A stretch of DNA of 64,000 nt from Exiguobacterium sp. SL-9 (GCF_004336985.1 NZ_SJUO01000001.1:434001-498000), one strand, 5' to 3'. Positions 42,194-51,927 are shown, numbered from the stretch's first letter. The notes: a model not told the origin generated them from the sequence alone. Numbers and translations: made by a program.

Positions 42194-42808
42194 TCACTCC
42201 TTTTCTGCCGCGAGTACTAACACGTCTTCCATAATGGTTTCGATATCGACAGGTTTTTCTCCTGCCGTCGCCATTTGGGCGACCGCTCGAACATCATGGT
42301 CACGATCGATGATATACATCGTTGTCGCATGCGTGACGAGTCCGCTGTTCGCTTTCGAATAATAGAACTGAAGCTGACGCGTGATGCGGTCGATATCGGC
42401 CTGGTCACCGGTCAACATCTTCCAGCCCGTCGGTTCGGCTTGGAACGCCTCCCCGTAATTCTCGAGGACCGGCACCGTATCGACGTCAGGGTCGACCGTG
42501 ATAGCGACGAGCTCAACATCCGTCCCGTACAGGTCGTTCGCTTTCAATTCTTGCTCGAGCTTCATGAAGTCACGTAACGTGAGCGGGCAGATGTCCGGAC
42601 AGTTCGTATAGAAGAACGTGACGATTTTAACTTTGCCGTTGTCCGAGTTGTACGACTGACCGTCGAGCGCGTTCGTCAACGTGAACGGGGTCGGCTCTTG
42701 GATGACGGGCAAGTCCTCTTCTTTAAAAAATAAGAAGTACGAGGTCACGCCGATTGCCACCAAAATGGCGACCGTCAAGCCGACCGTCATATAGCTATTC
42801 CGTTTCAT
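42194..42808 (-). CDS. SCO1/SenC family copper chaperone
   Basis: 204 residues. One membrane anchor (about 8-27) and a thioredoxin-like domain. The copper motif CPDIC is near residue 70 and the distant His is in LVTHATTMYIID. It delivers copper to the CuA site of oxidase subunit II; fits its place behind ctaG and ctaM. Start chosen at MKRNSYMTV with AGGGGG at 6 bases. Confidence 0.92.
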   Translation of the reverse strand: MKRNSYMTVGLTVAILVAIGVTSYFLFFKEEDLPVIQEPTPFTLTNALDGQSYNSDNGKVKIVTFFYTNCPDICPLTLRDFMKLEQELKANDLYGTDVELVAITVDPDVDTVPVLENYGEAFQAEPTGWKMLTGDQADIDRITRQLQFYYSKANSGLVTHATTMYIIDRDHDVRAVAQMATAGEKPVDIETIMEDVLVLAAEKE

Positions 42809-42828
42809 CCTCATCCCCCTCTCTCGAT

Positions 42829-43290
42829 TCACCCACCGATAATGGCACGGAAGACGTTCGTCGTCTCACCCGGGTCATAGGCGACATAAAGAAGGACGTA
42901 TACCGTCACACCTGTGATCGCTGTGAAGAACCAGACGACCGAGGCTTTCGGTCCGATTTTCCGGTGTTTCTCGACTTTATTTTTATAGCCGAGATAAAGC
43001 GTGATCAAGCCGAGAACCCCACCTGTCGTCGCGAGCAAAATATGGAAGATCATGAACGCCAAATAGTAGGGCTTCACTGAATCAGGGCCTCCAAAGGCGG
43101 TATTTCCAACAAAGATTGTACGCGAGACATAAAGAATGAAGAATGTTGTCGCGGCGATTGCCGCAGCCGTCATGACTTTTTTGTGTTTGTCGACGTTGCG
43201 GCGATCACGCGCGATGATCGTCCATCCGATTGCGACTAAAATAGCACTAATGACAATGAATGTCACACTGATCAAGGCAAGATAGTTCAT
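42829..43290 (-). CDS. ctaM: DUF420 membrane protein (cytochrome oxidase assembly CtaM type)
   Basis: 153 residues, four membrane segments. DUF420 family; homologue of CtaM, needed for cytochrome c oxidase activity in relatives. Conserved His in HKKVMTAA, FHILLATTGG and HRKIG. Lies between ctaG and SCO. Confidence 0.82.
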   Translation of the reverse strand: MNYLALISVTFIVISAILVAIGWTIIARDRRNVDKHKKVMTAAAIAATTFFILYVSRTIFVGNTAFGGPDSVKPYYLAFMIFHILLATTGGVLGLITLYLGYKNKVEKHRKIGPKASVVWFFTAITGVTVYVLLYVAYDPGETTNVFRAIIGG

Positions 43291-43313
43291 CGTAGTTTCC
43301 CCTTTGACTTAGT

Positions 43314-44237
43314 TCATTTTTTCTCTTTTGGTTCATTCGGTGTGAATGACATACCTTCGTCAATCGCAAGCGATTTCGTCCGGCGCACCCAGCCGAAGAA
43401 CGTCCATCCGAAGAAGAAACCGTAGACGATTTCTTGACCGAGCTTCATCAACACCCCACCGAAGCGTTGGTCTTCTAGGGCACTGTTCGTCGCACCCATG
43501 AGCGCATTTAAATCAAGGCCGGATACGTCCCCGTTCGGCATACAGTAACCGAGCACGGTCGCGAACGTTTCGGCATCCGTGTAGGCATCATACAAAATAC
43601 CTTGGCTGAAGATGATAAACGCACATGCCGGTGTCAACAATACCCCGTTCGCGATGATATACACCATTCGCTTCAAATCCGACATGCCTTCCTCTTCTTC
43701 CGAGAGGAACGGTGCGATGACCGGGTACCACATCGTCAAACTGAAAACGACGAGAGCGCCGTGAAAGATGCGATGCACCCCATAGTTCGTCAACACGTAG
43801 TCAAAAATAAATGGCATATGATAGAACGTGAATAATGCATTGAACAAAACGAGTGCGATCAAAGGTTTTGTCATGAACTTGAGCGTCGGTCCAATCACCT
43901 TATAGCTAAATAATTTTTCGAATACCCAATACGGCATCCCGTACACGACGAGCGCCGGTGCGAGCACATAGACGAGCACCATCTGGAGCATATGCACCGA
44001 GAAGATGATATGCGCGAGCACATCGACCGGACTTCCGAAGCCGATGTAATACAATAAAATAGCGGATAACATGCTGAACTTTTGCAGCAATGTGGTCGAC
44101 TCGTACCCTCGCTTCGCCATGTTCTCTGTGACGACTGCATAGAGGACGTACAACCCTACCATCAACAATCCGAACCATGGACTCCAAAGTGTCATCCAAT
44201 CGAACTGTTTGAGTAGCTCTGATGTGTTCCAGAGCAT
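43314..44237 (-). CDS. ctaG: Cytochrome c oxidase assembly factor CtaG
   Basis: 307 residues, about seven membrane segments. CtaG_Cox11-type (CtaG/caa3 assembly) protein of Bacillota, thought to help CuB insertion in subunit I. HIIFSVHMLQMVLVYVLAPALV and FYHMPFIFDYVL segments are typical. Separated from ctaF by a hairpin, so it may have a second promoter. Confidence 0.9.
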   Translation of the reverse strand: MLWNTSELLKQFDWMTLWSPWFGLLMVGLYVLYAVVTENMAKRGYESTTLLQKFSMLSAILLYYIGFGSPVDVLAHIIFSVHMLQMVLVYVLAPALVVYGMPYWVFEKLFSYKVIGPTLKFMTKPLIALVLFNALFTFYHMPFIFDYVLTNYGVHRIFHGALVVFSLTMWYPVIAPFLSEEEEGMSDLKRMVYIIANGVLLTPACAFIIFSQGILYDAYTDAETFATVLGYCMPNGDVSGLDLNALMGATNSALEDQRFGGVLMKLGQEIVYGFFFGWTFFGWVRRTKSLAIDEGMSFTPNEPKEKK

Positions 44238-44319
44238 CCCTTCACCCCTTTTCTTTCTCTCCCAAACCGATGAAACCGTTCACTTCAAGATTACTATTCC
44301 TTTATTTTTGAAGTAAAGC

Positions 44320-44365
44320 AAAAAGGACTGAATCATCTATGTTTCCACAGATGTTCAATCCTTTG
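44320..44365 (-). terminator. Terminator/attenuator between ctaF and ctaG
   Basis: AAAGGA and TCCTTT outer pairing with CATCT/AGATG inner pairing gives an imperfect long stem, followed by TTTTTGC on the minus strand. It divides the structural cta genes from the assembly genes. Confidence 0.65.
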
Positions 44366-44371
44366 TCACAT

Positions 44372-44701
44372 TTACCAAATGAGCAAGCGAAGCGCAGCGA
44401 CTGTAATGATGGCGACAAAGATGCCGAGCCACATCATTCCGACGATCCACGTGTTGCCACGGTTGTTCATATGCATGAAGATATACAGTTGCAAGAACAC
44501 TTGGATGATGGCGAGGATGATCAAGAAACCACCTGCCGCCCACACTGGCATGAGTTCAGCGTATACAGCGCCGAACGCGACGAATGTGAGCAAAATCATC
44601 ATCGCGAAGCTGATCAACTGAAGTTGATACTCGCGTCGTGACTCGGCTTTTACTTCGAGCTCTAACTGCTTATGCGATTCGTTCATTGGTTGTTTTTCCA
44701 T
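44372..44701 (-). CDS. ctaF: Cytochrome c oxidase subunit IVB
   Basis: 109 residues with three membrane segments. Belongs to the small CyoD/CtaF subunit family; motif LQLYIFMHMNNRG. Follows ctaE by one base. Confidence 0.9.
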   Translation of the reverse strand: MEKQPMNESHKQLELEVKAESRREYQLQLISFAMMILLTFVAFGAVYAELMPVWAAGGFLIILAIIQVFLQLYIFMHMNNRGNTWIVGMMWLGIFVAIITVAALRLLIW

Positions 44702-44702
44702 A

Positions 44703-45329
44703 TTAGCTCACCATCCCTAAGAGGTAGACGATTGAGAAGATGAAAACCCATACGACGTCGATAAAGTGCCAGTATAGGCTCGACACGTAAAACTTTGGTG
44801 CGTTGTACACATCGATTGGACGGTTCCAGTTACGAATCAACAACGTCGTGATCCAAAGGAGACCGAACGTGACGTGTGCACCGTGGAATCCGACGAGCGT
44901 GTAGAACGCCGATCCGAACGCGCTCGATGTGAACGTGTGACCGATGTGATAGTAGTGGATGAACTCATAAATCTCTGCTCCGAGGAATCCAGCCCCAAGG
45001 AGAAGCGTGACGATCAACCAAAACTTCATACGGCCTGGATTGTTCGCTTTCATGTTCATCATAGCGAGAACACTTGTGAGCGAACTTGTGAGGAGGAGCA
45101 TCGTCATCAAGAAGACGAGCCCCATCTCAAAAATGTTGTACGAACGAAGTTCCTCTGGCGCACCAGAGTTCAGTAGACCGACATACGTTCCGAACAGCGA
45201 GGCGAAGAGAACCGTCTCTCCACCGAGGAAGAACCAGAAGGCCACATATTTATTTTTCCCTTCCAGCGTAGCTTTCTCTGGGTTGGCCGGAATTCCGGTC
45301 ACCGGGTGTTTTTCGACTGCATGTGCCAT
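44703..45329 (-). CDS. ctaE: Cytochrome c oxidase subunit III
   Basis: 208 residues, five membrane segments. Heme-copper oxidase subunit III; HYYHIGHTFTSSAFGSAFYTLVGFHGAHVTFGL contains the conserved Glu/His region. Abuts ctaD. This is the short Bacillus-type subunit. Confidence 0.95.
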   Translation of the reverse strand: MAHAVEKHPVTGIPANPEKATLEGKNKYVAFWFFLGGETVLFASLFGTYVGLLNSGAPEELRSYNIFEMGLVFLMTMLLLTSSLTSVLAMMNMKANNPGRMKFWLIVTLLLGAGFLGAEIYEFIHYYHIGHTFTSSAFGSAFYTLVGFHGAHVTFGLLWITTLLIRNWNRPIDVYNAPKFYVSSLYWHFIDVVWVFIFSIVYLLGMVS

Positions 45330-47216
45330 TTATTGGTCTCCTTTCTCACGAATCGCTTTCAAATCCGCTTCAATCTGTGATTTTGGAATGTAGAAGCCGT
45401 GGTCATCAATCCATGAACGGAGGAACATCGATACGAACGTGATGAGCAATCCAATTACGATGAGTGACCAACCGACAACCGCGTTATCCATTTGGAAGAT
45501 TGCCCCAAGTCCGGCGATGAATAAACCGAGTGACATGAAGAACGGGATGAGCGAATTGTTCGGCATGTGGATGTCTGCTACTGGTTCAGCAACAGAAACC
45601 CGTTTGTTGCCCGCCATTTTCTCGAGCCAGAACGTATCGAGACCTTTGACGAGTGGTGTTTGTGCAAAGTTGTACTCTGGTGTCGGTACAGGAAGCGTCC
45701 ACTCGAGTGTACGTCCATCTTCCCAATGGTCAGGTTTGACAACTTGTTTCGACAAGAACGCCTTGACAACGGCGATCAGCAAGATAATTGTCGACACACC
45801 CATGAAGAAGGCACCGACCGTCGACAGCAAGTTCATCGTCTCAAACCCTTGGTTCGGAAGGTATGTGAAGACGCGGCGTGGCATCCCGAACAATCCGAGG
45901 AAGTGTTGCGGGAAGAACGTCAAGTGGAACCCGATGAAGAACAACCAGAACTGCCAGTAGCCAAGCTTCTCAGAGAGTGCTTTGCCGAACATAAGCGGGA
46001 ACCAGTAGTAAAGTCCTGCGAATAGACCGTAGACGACACCACCTACGATAACGTAGTGGAAGTGAGCGACGACGAAGTAACTATCGTGATACTGATAATC
46101 GGCCGGTGCGACCGAAAGCATGACCCCTGTCATCCCCCCGACGAGGAACGATGGAATGAATGCGACCGAGTAGAGCATCGCGACGTTGAACTTGATTTGT
46201 CCGCCCCATAGCGTGAACAACCAGTTGAAGATCTTGACCCCTGTCGGTACGGCGATAGCCATTGTCGCGACAGCGAAGATCGAGTTGGCAACTGGTCCGA
46301 GACCGACCGTGAACATGTGGTGGACCCAAACCATGAATCCAAGGAAACCGATGAGCATCGTTGCGAAGACCATCGTTGTGTAACCGAACAGGCGTTTACG
46401 AGCAAATGTCGGAATGATTTCCGAGAAAATACCGAACGCAGGGAGGATCAAGATGTATACTTCCGGGTGTCCGAAGATCCAGAAGAGGTGTTCCCAGATG
46501 ATGACGTTACCACCCATTGCTGGGTCGAAGTAGACGGCACCGAACAAGCGCTCGAACATCAACATGAACAAGCCGACTGTAAGCGGCGGGAACGCGAAGA
46601 CGATCAACGCCGAAGCGACGAACGTCGTCCATGTGAAGAGCGGCATCCGCATGAGTTTCATGCCTGGTGCACGCATGTTTAAAATCGTGACGAGGAAGTT
46701 AATCCCGGCCATGAGTGAACCAAAACCTGAAATTTGAAGGCCAAGGGCGTAGAAGTCGACCCCTGACGCATCCGGTTGTGTCGAGAGCGGCGCATAAGCC
46801 GTCCACCCTGCGTTCGGTGCAGCGCCGAAGAACCAGCTAAGGTTCAGCATGACACCACCGAAGAAGAACAACCAGAAACCGAGTGAGTTAATGAACGGGA
46901 ACGCGACGTCGCGTGCCCCGATTTGTAGCGGCACGACGGCGTTCATAAATCCGAATAGCATCGGCATGGCCGCCAGGAAGATCATCGTCGTCCCGTGCAT
47001 CGTGATCAATTGGTTGAACGTTTCGCCGCTGACGAAGTCGTTCAACGGACGAACGAGCTGCCACCGAATAAGTAAAGCTTCAATTCCACCGAGAAGGAGG
47101 AAGAAGATTCCTGAGAACAAATACAAAATACCGATTTTTTTGTGGTCAACCGTCGTAACCCAATCCATGATGCCATTGTATTTACGCGGTTGCTGCATAG
47201 CAGTGGTCTGTGCCAC
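45330..47216 (-). CDS. ctaD: Cytochrome c oxidase subunit I (aa3/caa3)
   Basis: 628 residues, 12 or more membrane helices. Contains heme a and the heme a3-CuB centre. The CuB His-Tyr loop is in WIFGHPEVYILILPAFG, the His pair in WVHHMFTVGLG, and the heme ligand pair in HFHYVIVGG. A GTG start with AAAGGGGG upstream. Proton-pumping terminal oxidase acting in the membrane. Confidence 0.97.
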   Translation of the reverse strand: MAQTTAMQQPRKYNGIMDWVTTVDHKKIGILYLFSGIFFLLLGGIEALLIRWQLVRPLNDFVSGETFNQLITMHGTTMIFLAAMPMLFGFMNAVVPLQIGARDVAFPFINSLGFWLFFFGGVMLNLSWFFGAAPNAGWTAYAPLSTQPDASGVDFYALGLQISGFGSLMAGINFLVTILNMRAPGMKLMRMPLFTWTTFVASALIVFAFPPLTVGLFMLMFERLFGAVYFDPAMGGNVIIWEHLFWIFGHPEVYILILPAFGIFSEIIPTFARKRLFGYTTMVFATMLIGFLGFMVWVHHMFTVGLGPVANSIFAVATMAIAVPTGVKIFNWLFTLWGGQIKFNVAMLYSVAFIPSFLVGGMTGVMLSVAPADYQYHDSYFVVAHFHYVIVGGVVYGLFAGLYYWFPLMFGKALSEKLGYWQFWLFFIGFHLTFFPQHFLGLFGMPRRVFTYLPNQGFETMNLLSTVGAFFMGVSTIILLIAVVKAFLSKQVVKPDHWEDGRTLEWTLPVPTPEYNFAQTPLVKGLDTFWLEKMAGNKRVSVAEPVADIHMPNNSLIPFFMSLGLFIAGLGAIFQMDNAVVGWSLIVIGLLITFVSMFLRSWIDDHGFYIPKSQIEADLKAIREKGDQ

Positions 47217-47236
47217 GTGAAATCCCCCTTTTCCCG

Positions 47237-48253
47237 TTAGTCAATCTTCTGATCGTACAAGAAGTCAACGAGTGCATCTAACTCTTCATCACTGATTTGG
47301 CCTTCACCGAAGCCAGGCATGAGCGCGCCTTGTTTCAATTCTTGTGGATCGCGAATCCATTCTTTCAACTTCTCTTCGTTGTTTTCGAGGTAACCCGCCA
47401 ACCATTCGCGATCACCAAAGTTTGTTAAGCTCGGCGCGACTTTCCCGCCACCGTGACAGCTCAAGCAGCTCTCGACGTACACGGCCTCACCTGTCGTCAA
47501 GTTTTCGTTATCTGCAACGAGGTTTTCTGTATTCGCGTCTTGCTGTGCTTTCATGTCTTCGAGCCATTGGTCGTAATCTTCTTGCTCGAGCGCGATGACT
47601 TTGAAGTCCATGAGTGCGTGTGAAGGTCCGCAAAGCTCGGCACATTTCCCGTAGAACGTACCTGGTTCATTTGCATGCAACCACATTTCGTTATCGAGGC
47701 CTGGGTTCGTATCCGTCTTACCTGACAAGGCCGGTACCCAGAACGAGTGAATAACGTCTTTCGATGTCAAGTTGATACCGACACGCTTACCGACCGGGAT
47801 GACGAGTTCTTGACCCGTGACCACGCCTGCGTTCGGATATTCAAATTCCCACCAGTACAAGTTGGCCGTGACATTGATTTCTTCTTCTTTTTTCGCTTCT
47901 TTCGCTTTCGCGAGCTCGACTGTCGTCGTAATCGTCGGAACAGCGAGAATGATGAGCAAGATGATTGGAACGACTGTCCAAATCATCTCGAGCGTGCTAC
48001 TTCCTTCGACTTGCTTCGGAATCGATTCATCTTTCCGACGGAATTTCATGAGCACGTACACGTAAATAATCGTTACGATGACAAGTACAAAGAGCATGAT
48101 TGCCAAACTGATGAGAATGATGCGAAGCTGAATCTCAGCTCCCTCTCCCATCGGCTTCAATGCAGACAATCCCTCTACGCCGCACCCTGATAACAGTAGT
48201 GCGAACATCATCATCGGGACGATGCCAAACAGAAGCTTCTTAAATGATTTCAC
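47237..48253 (-). CDS. ctaC: Cytochrome c oxidase subunit II with cytochrome c domain
   Basis: About 338 residues. Lipoprotein signal with lipobox LLLSGC (Cys24), two membrane helices, and a CuA domain with the motif CAELCGPSHALMDF near residue 203. A C-terminal cytochrome c domain has heme motif CLSCH near residue 260. The fused heme c makes this a caa3-type oxidase. A GTG start at 48253 has GTGGGG upstream; a GTG four codons earlier (48265) is an alternative. Confidence 0.94.
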   Translation of the reverse strand: MKSFKKLLFGIVPMMMFALLLSGCGVEGLSALKPMGEGAEIQLRIILISLAIMLFVLVIVTIIYVYVLMKFRRKDESIPKQVEGSSTLEMIWTVVPIILLIILAVPTITTTVELAKAKEAKKEEEINVTANLYWWEFEYPNAGVVTGQELVIPVGKRVGINLTSKDVIHSFWVPALSGKTDTNPGLDNEMWLHANEPGTFYGKCAELCGPSHALMDFKVIALEQEDYDQWLEDMKAQQDANTENLVADNENLTTGEAVYVESCLSCHGGGKVAPSLTNFGDREWLAGYLENNEEKLKEWIRDPQELKQGALMPGFGEGQISDEELDALVDFLYDQKID

Positions 48254-48313
48254 AACAATCCCCACTTTCTCCCAAAATGATGTGCAATGGTTTCTATATA
48301 GTGAGTGCGACTA

Positions 48314-49234
48314 TCAAAGTGCCGTCAATACCAGCGTGACAATCCACACGACTAAATAAATCAATGAATAAAAGAACATTTTGTTTGCCCACTTGATCTC
48401 ATCTTCGGCTTTGAAACCTTTCAAGCCGAGATATAACCAGTAGCCCCCAAGACCGGCCGCGACGATCACGTAGATCAAACCGTAATGCAAGAACAAGAGC
48501 GACGCTGGAATGAGTGTCGCGATCCACCAAATGATTTGGCGCTTGGTGATCGCAAAGCCGTTGACGACCGGTAGCATCGGAATGCCAGCCGCTCGATACT
48601 CCTCGACACGCCGCATGGCGAGCGCGAGGAAGTGTGGCGGTTGCCACAAGAACATGACGAGGAACATGAGCCACGCGTCAATATGAAGCGCGGGATCGAT
48701 GGCTGCCCAACCGATGAGCGGCGGTACCGCTCCGGAGATGCTGCCGACGACCGTGTTCAACGTGTGTGTCCGTTTCAGCCACATCGTATAAATGACGACA
48801 TAAAAAAATGCCCCGATTAAACCGAAGACTGCTGCCACGTAAGACACGATCAATAAGAGCAATGTCCCGACCGCAAGTTGCGTTAATCCAAGGAGCAAAA
48901 TTCGTTCTCCCGAAATTTTACCGGTGACACTCGGTCGATTGTCTGTACGTCCCATCAAATAATCGATATCACGGTCCACGAAGTTGTTTAGGTAACAACT
49001 CCCGGAGATGACGAGCGCGCTTCCTAACATCGTTAATAAGAGTTGCGGCCAAACTTCAAACAAATAAAGTACTGGCGTATCACTCTGATATGTTGCTGCT
49101 ACAAAGAAACCGGCGAACACCAACAATAGATTGGCGCGGACGATTCCCATTTTTGCCAGAGCAACATAGTCGCGGAACGAGGCGGATTCTGTATATTCTA
49201 CTTCTGCCATTGTCCCTGGGTTGACTTTTGTCAT
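48314..49234 (-). CDS. ctaB: Protoheme IX farnesyltransferase (heme O synthase)
   Basis: 306 residues, about eight membrane segments. UbiA-family prenyltransferase; Asp-rich motif [19 protein letters not shown] near residue 87 and the second YTMWLKRTH region. It makes heme O, the precursor of heme A. Start at 49234 has AGGGGGG at 5 bases. First gene of the ctaBCDEF operon; divergent from ctaA. Confidence 0.95.
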   Translation of the reverse strand: MTKVNPGTMAEVEYTESASFRDYVALAKMGIVRANLLLVFAGFFVAATYQSDTPVLYLFEVWPQLLLTMLGSALVISGSCYLNNFVDRDIDYLMGRTDNRPSVTGKISGERILLLGLTQLAVGTLLLLIVSYVAAVFGLIGAFFYVVIYTMWLKRTHTLNTVVGSISGAVPPLIGWAAIDPALHIDAWLMFLVMFLWQPPHFLALAMRRVEEYRAAGIPMLPVVNGFAITKRQIIWWIATLIPASLLFLHYGLIYVIVAAGLGGYWLYLGLKGFKAEDEIKWANKMFFYSLIYLVVWIVTLVLTAL

Positions 49235-49564
49235 ACTGACCCCCCTACTAATCACGAAATCCTCGTATTCTTTTCACAGAAAAAACACAATATGAACAAA
49301 GTTCACTTAACTCATAACAAAGATACCATATTTTCAAAAAGAATACGTCGTTTATGCTTGTAAAATAGCTAGTTTTTTGTGACAGACGTGTGATAATTGT
49401 CACAGTAAAAACGCTACGCTAATACTAGAATAACGATTTTGATAGCGATTGCAAGCTTTTCCGTTTCGTTTTTACGACATAAAGCCGTATAATAAGTATG
49501 GCGAAAAAAATATAAACTGACAAGGCACAATTCTAGTGATTTTCTCAAAAGCAGGTGGAAACGA
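49235..49564. promoter_or_regulatory. Divergent ctaB/ctaA control region
   Basis: 330 bases without a gene. It holds TGTGATAATTGTCACA (49389-49404), a TGTGA-N6-TCACA palindrome. A further TGTGA half-site (49378-49382) lies 11 bases upstream. TGAACAAAGTTCA (49292-49304) is a 13-base palindrome nearer ctaB. A TATAAT near 49488 is a candidate -10 for ctaA. AT content is well above the flanking genes. Confidence 0.55.
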
Positions 49565-50467
49565 ATGCATAAAAAACTCGCACTATTTTCAGCACTCGTC
49601 ACGCTCGGGATGATGCTCGTTCTCATCATGGGTGGAACCGTGACGAAGACCGACTCCGGCGACGGGTGCGGTACAGATTGGCCGCTCTGTCACGGGAAAC
49701 TGATTCCGACGAATCCGAGCGTCGAGACGATGATTGAGTACAGTCACCGTGTCGTCTCTGGCGTCGAAGGACTTCTGATCATCGCATTGACAGTTTGGAC
49801 GTTCGCGGTCGTCAAAAACCGCTATGACGTCAAAGTGTTCGCGTTCCTCGCGTTCATTTTTATGCTCATCCAGTCCATCATCGGTGCCGGGGCTGTCATC
49901 TGGCAACAGTCGGACGCGATTCTCGCGCTCCACTTCGGCATCTCGCTCGTCTCGTTCGCATCGCTGCTCATCTTGACGATTCTCCTGTTCGAAGGGGAAC
50001 GCGTACATCGGGCCGTCTCCGAGCGATTGAAGATTCATCTTTACGGGTTGACGATTTATACGATGGTCGTCGTCTACACGGGGGCTTATGTCCGTCACCT
50101 CGGCGCGACGTATGCGTGCGTCGGCTGGCCGATTTGTGACCAGAATGTGTGGACGTTCGAGTCGTACGTCCAGATGGGGCACCGCATCATGGCGGGACTG
50201 CTCGTCTTCTATACACTGTACGTATTGTATTTGGCACGTCGGGAGACGAATCGGCTCGTCGAGAAGGGCATGTGGGCCTCACTGTTCTTCATCTTGCTCC
50301 AAGTCGGCACGGGGGCGTGGATCGTCCTCGGGGGACATGCCACGTACGTCCCGCTCCTCCATGCATTCTTGATCACGTGCTATTTCGGGATTATCTCGTA
50401 TTTGGCGTATCACGCATATCGGAGCCAAAAACGGTCGATCGATGCCGTTCGACAAAAATCAGTCTAA
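49565..50467 (+). CDS. ctaA: Heme A synthase
   Basis: 300 residues, eight membrane segments. Oxidises the methyl group of heme O to give heme A. Two Cys pairs are seen: GCGTDWPLCHG near residue 35 and ACVGWPIC near 190. The heme-ligand His residues are in EYSHRVVSG, LALHFG, MGHRIMAG and LLHAFL. Transcribed away from the cta structural operon. Confidence 0.95.
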   Translation: MHKKLALFSALVTLGMMLVLIMGGTVTKTDSGDGCGTDWPLCHGKLIPTNPSVETMIEYSHRVVSGVEGLLIIALTVWTFAVVKNRYDVKVFAFLAFIFMLIQSIIGAGAVIWQQSDAILALHFGISLVSFASLLILTILLFEGERVHRAVSERLKIHLYGLTIYTMVVVYTGAYVRHLGATYACVGWPICDQNVWTFESYVQMGHRIMAGLLVFYTLYVLYLARRETNRLVEKGMWASLFFILLQVGTGAWIVLGGHATYVPLLHAFLITCYFGIISYLAYHAYRSQKRSIDAVRQKSV

Positions 50468-50478
50468 TCAAGCATATG

Positions 50479-50509
50479 AAAAGGAGCGACACGTATCGCT
50501 CCTTTTTTT
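50479..50509 (+). terminator. Terminator of ctaA
   Basis: GGAGCGA and TCGCTCC form a 7-bp stem with a 6-base loop, then seven T, 11 bases after the ctaA stop. Confidence 0.85.
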
Positions 50510-50519
50510 GTGTATGGTG

Positions 50520-51875
50520 TTATTGGGCTTGCTTGAATCGCTCGAGCGCTCGGGCCCGGGCTTCCTTATGGTCAACGATTGGGTCCACATATCCGTCACG
50601 CTCGGCAAGGCCAGGGAAATGGATCGCCTTCTTATCGAGATCGGCGAGTTCAGGTACATACTTCCGGATGAACGTCCCGTCCCGATCAAACTTCTCGGAC
50701 TGCGTCGTCGGATTAAAGATGCGGAAGTACGGCACCGCATCTGTGCCGACCGAGGCGGCCCATTGCCAGCCCCCGATATTTGAGGCCGCCTCATAGTCGA
50801 TCAGCTTCTGCTCGAAATAGCGCTCCCCTTTCCGCCAGTCAATCATCAGATGCTTCGACAAGAACGAGGCGACGATCATGCGAAGCCGGTTATGCATCCA
50901 GCCCGTCTCGTTCAGTTGCCGCATCGCCGCGTCGACGATTGGGTACCCCGTCTTCCCATCACACCACGCTTTGAAGTTCTCCTCATCGTTTTCCCAATCC
51001 AAATGCTTATACTTGTCGTTGAACGGACGATCTTTCAACCCTGGGAATTGAACCATGATCATATAGTAAAACTCACGCCATAACAGCTCATCGTAATACG
51101 TGTCTCGCCCGCTCGACTTCGGTGCCGACCGCACCGCTTCCGCCACGGTGCGGATTGACAGCACCCCGGTCCGGAGATACGGCGAGAGCCGGCTCGTGCC
51201 GGCGATGGCTGGGATGTCGCGGTCCACATCGTATGCGTCGATCCGATTGTTGACGAAGTCATGCAAGCGTCGTTTCGCGGCCGCTTCGCCGAGCGCTTTC
51301 CACGAACGCTCGCACCGGTCGAACTGATGCTGCAATTCAATCGGTACGACATTGTCGGTCGTGACGAGCTGCTTCAGCATCTCGATATCGACTTCATACG
51401 GTGCGGGCGGGGCCTCGGCATAGGCCGCTTTTTTGAACGGTGTGTAGACTTTGTACGGATCGCCATCTTTTTTCGTGAACGCGTTCGGGGCGAACAAATG
51501 CCGATCGAGCAAACGGATGACTTTGACGTCTTGCCCGAGCGCCTCGATGACGGCATCGTCGCGCTGCTTGAACGGTTCGACATACTCGGCGTTGAAATAT
51601 AAGGCGTCGAGCTCACCGAGTGATTCGACAAACTGTTCAGCCGTGTCGGCAACGAGCACACGCAGACCAAGTCCGTTCTCCTTGAGTTCATCCATGAATT
51701 GTCGCATCGTCGCGAAAAAGTAATCGTGCCGCGTCTCGAACGGCTCGCAATACTTGGGATTGAGCCAAAAGACAAATTCCACGTCATCACTTGAATCTGC
51801 ATCTTTCAATACCCGGTGTAACATATGATGATCAGTCAATCGAAAATCTGATCGAAACCAACAGACTCGTCTCAT
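50520..51875 (-). CDS. phr: Deoxyribodipyrimidine photolyase
   Basis: 451 residues. N-terminal photolyase domain (VCWFRSDFRLTDH) and FAD-binding domain with TRLSPYLRTGVLSIR-like, WREFYYMI, GYPIVDAAMRQLNETGWMHNR and WQWAASVGTDAVPYFRIFNP motifs. Repairs cyclobutane dimers using visible light. Start at 51875 has AGGAG at 8 bases. It sits between pyc and ctaA, where Bacillus has no such gene. Confidence 0.93.
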   Translation of the reverse strand: MRRVCWFRSDFRLTDHHMLHRVLKDADSSDDVEFVFWLNPKYCEPFETRHDYFFATMRQFMDELKENGLGLRVLVADTAEQFVESLGELDALYFNAEYVEPFKQRDDAVIEALGQDVKVIRLLDRHLFAPNAFTKKDGDPYKVYTPFKKAAYAEAPPAPYEVDIEMLKQLVTTDNVVPIELQHQFDRCERSWKALGEAAAKRRLHDFVNNRIDAYDVDRDIPAIAGTSRLSPYLRTGVLSIRTVAEAVRSAPKSSGRDTYYDELLWREFYYMIMVQFPGLKDRPFNDKYKHLDWENDEENFKAWCDGKTGYPIVDAAMRQLNETGWMHNRLRMIVASFLSKHLMIDWRKGERYFEQKLIDYEAASNIGGWQWAASVGTDAVPYFRIFNPTTQSEKFDRDGTFIRKYVPELADLDKKAIHFPGLAERDGYVDPIVDHKEARARALERFKQAQ

Positions 51876-51892
51876 CTCTCCCACTCCTATCT

Positions 51893-51923
51893 AAAAAAGA
51901 AGCATAGCCGCGCTATGCTTCTT
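51893..51923 (-). terminator. Terminator of pyc
   Basis: A 12-bp perfect stem (AAGAAGCATAGC/GCTATGCTTCTT) with a 3-base loop, followed by TTTT, directly after the pyc stop and before phr. Confidence 0.88.
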
Positions 51924-51927
51924 TCCA

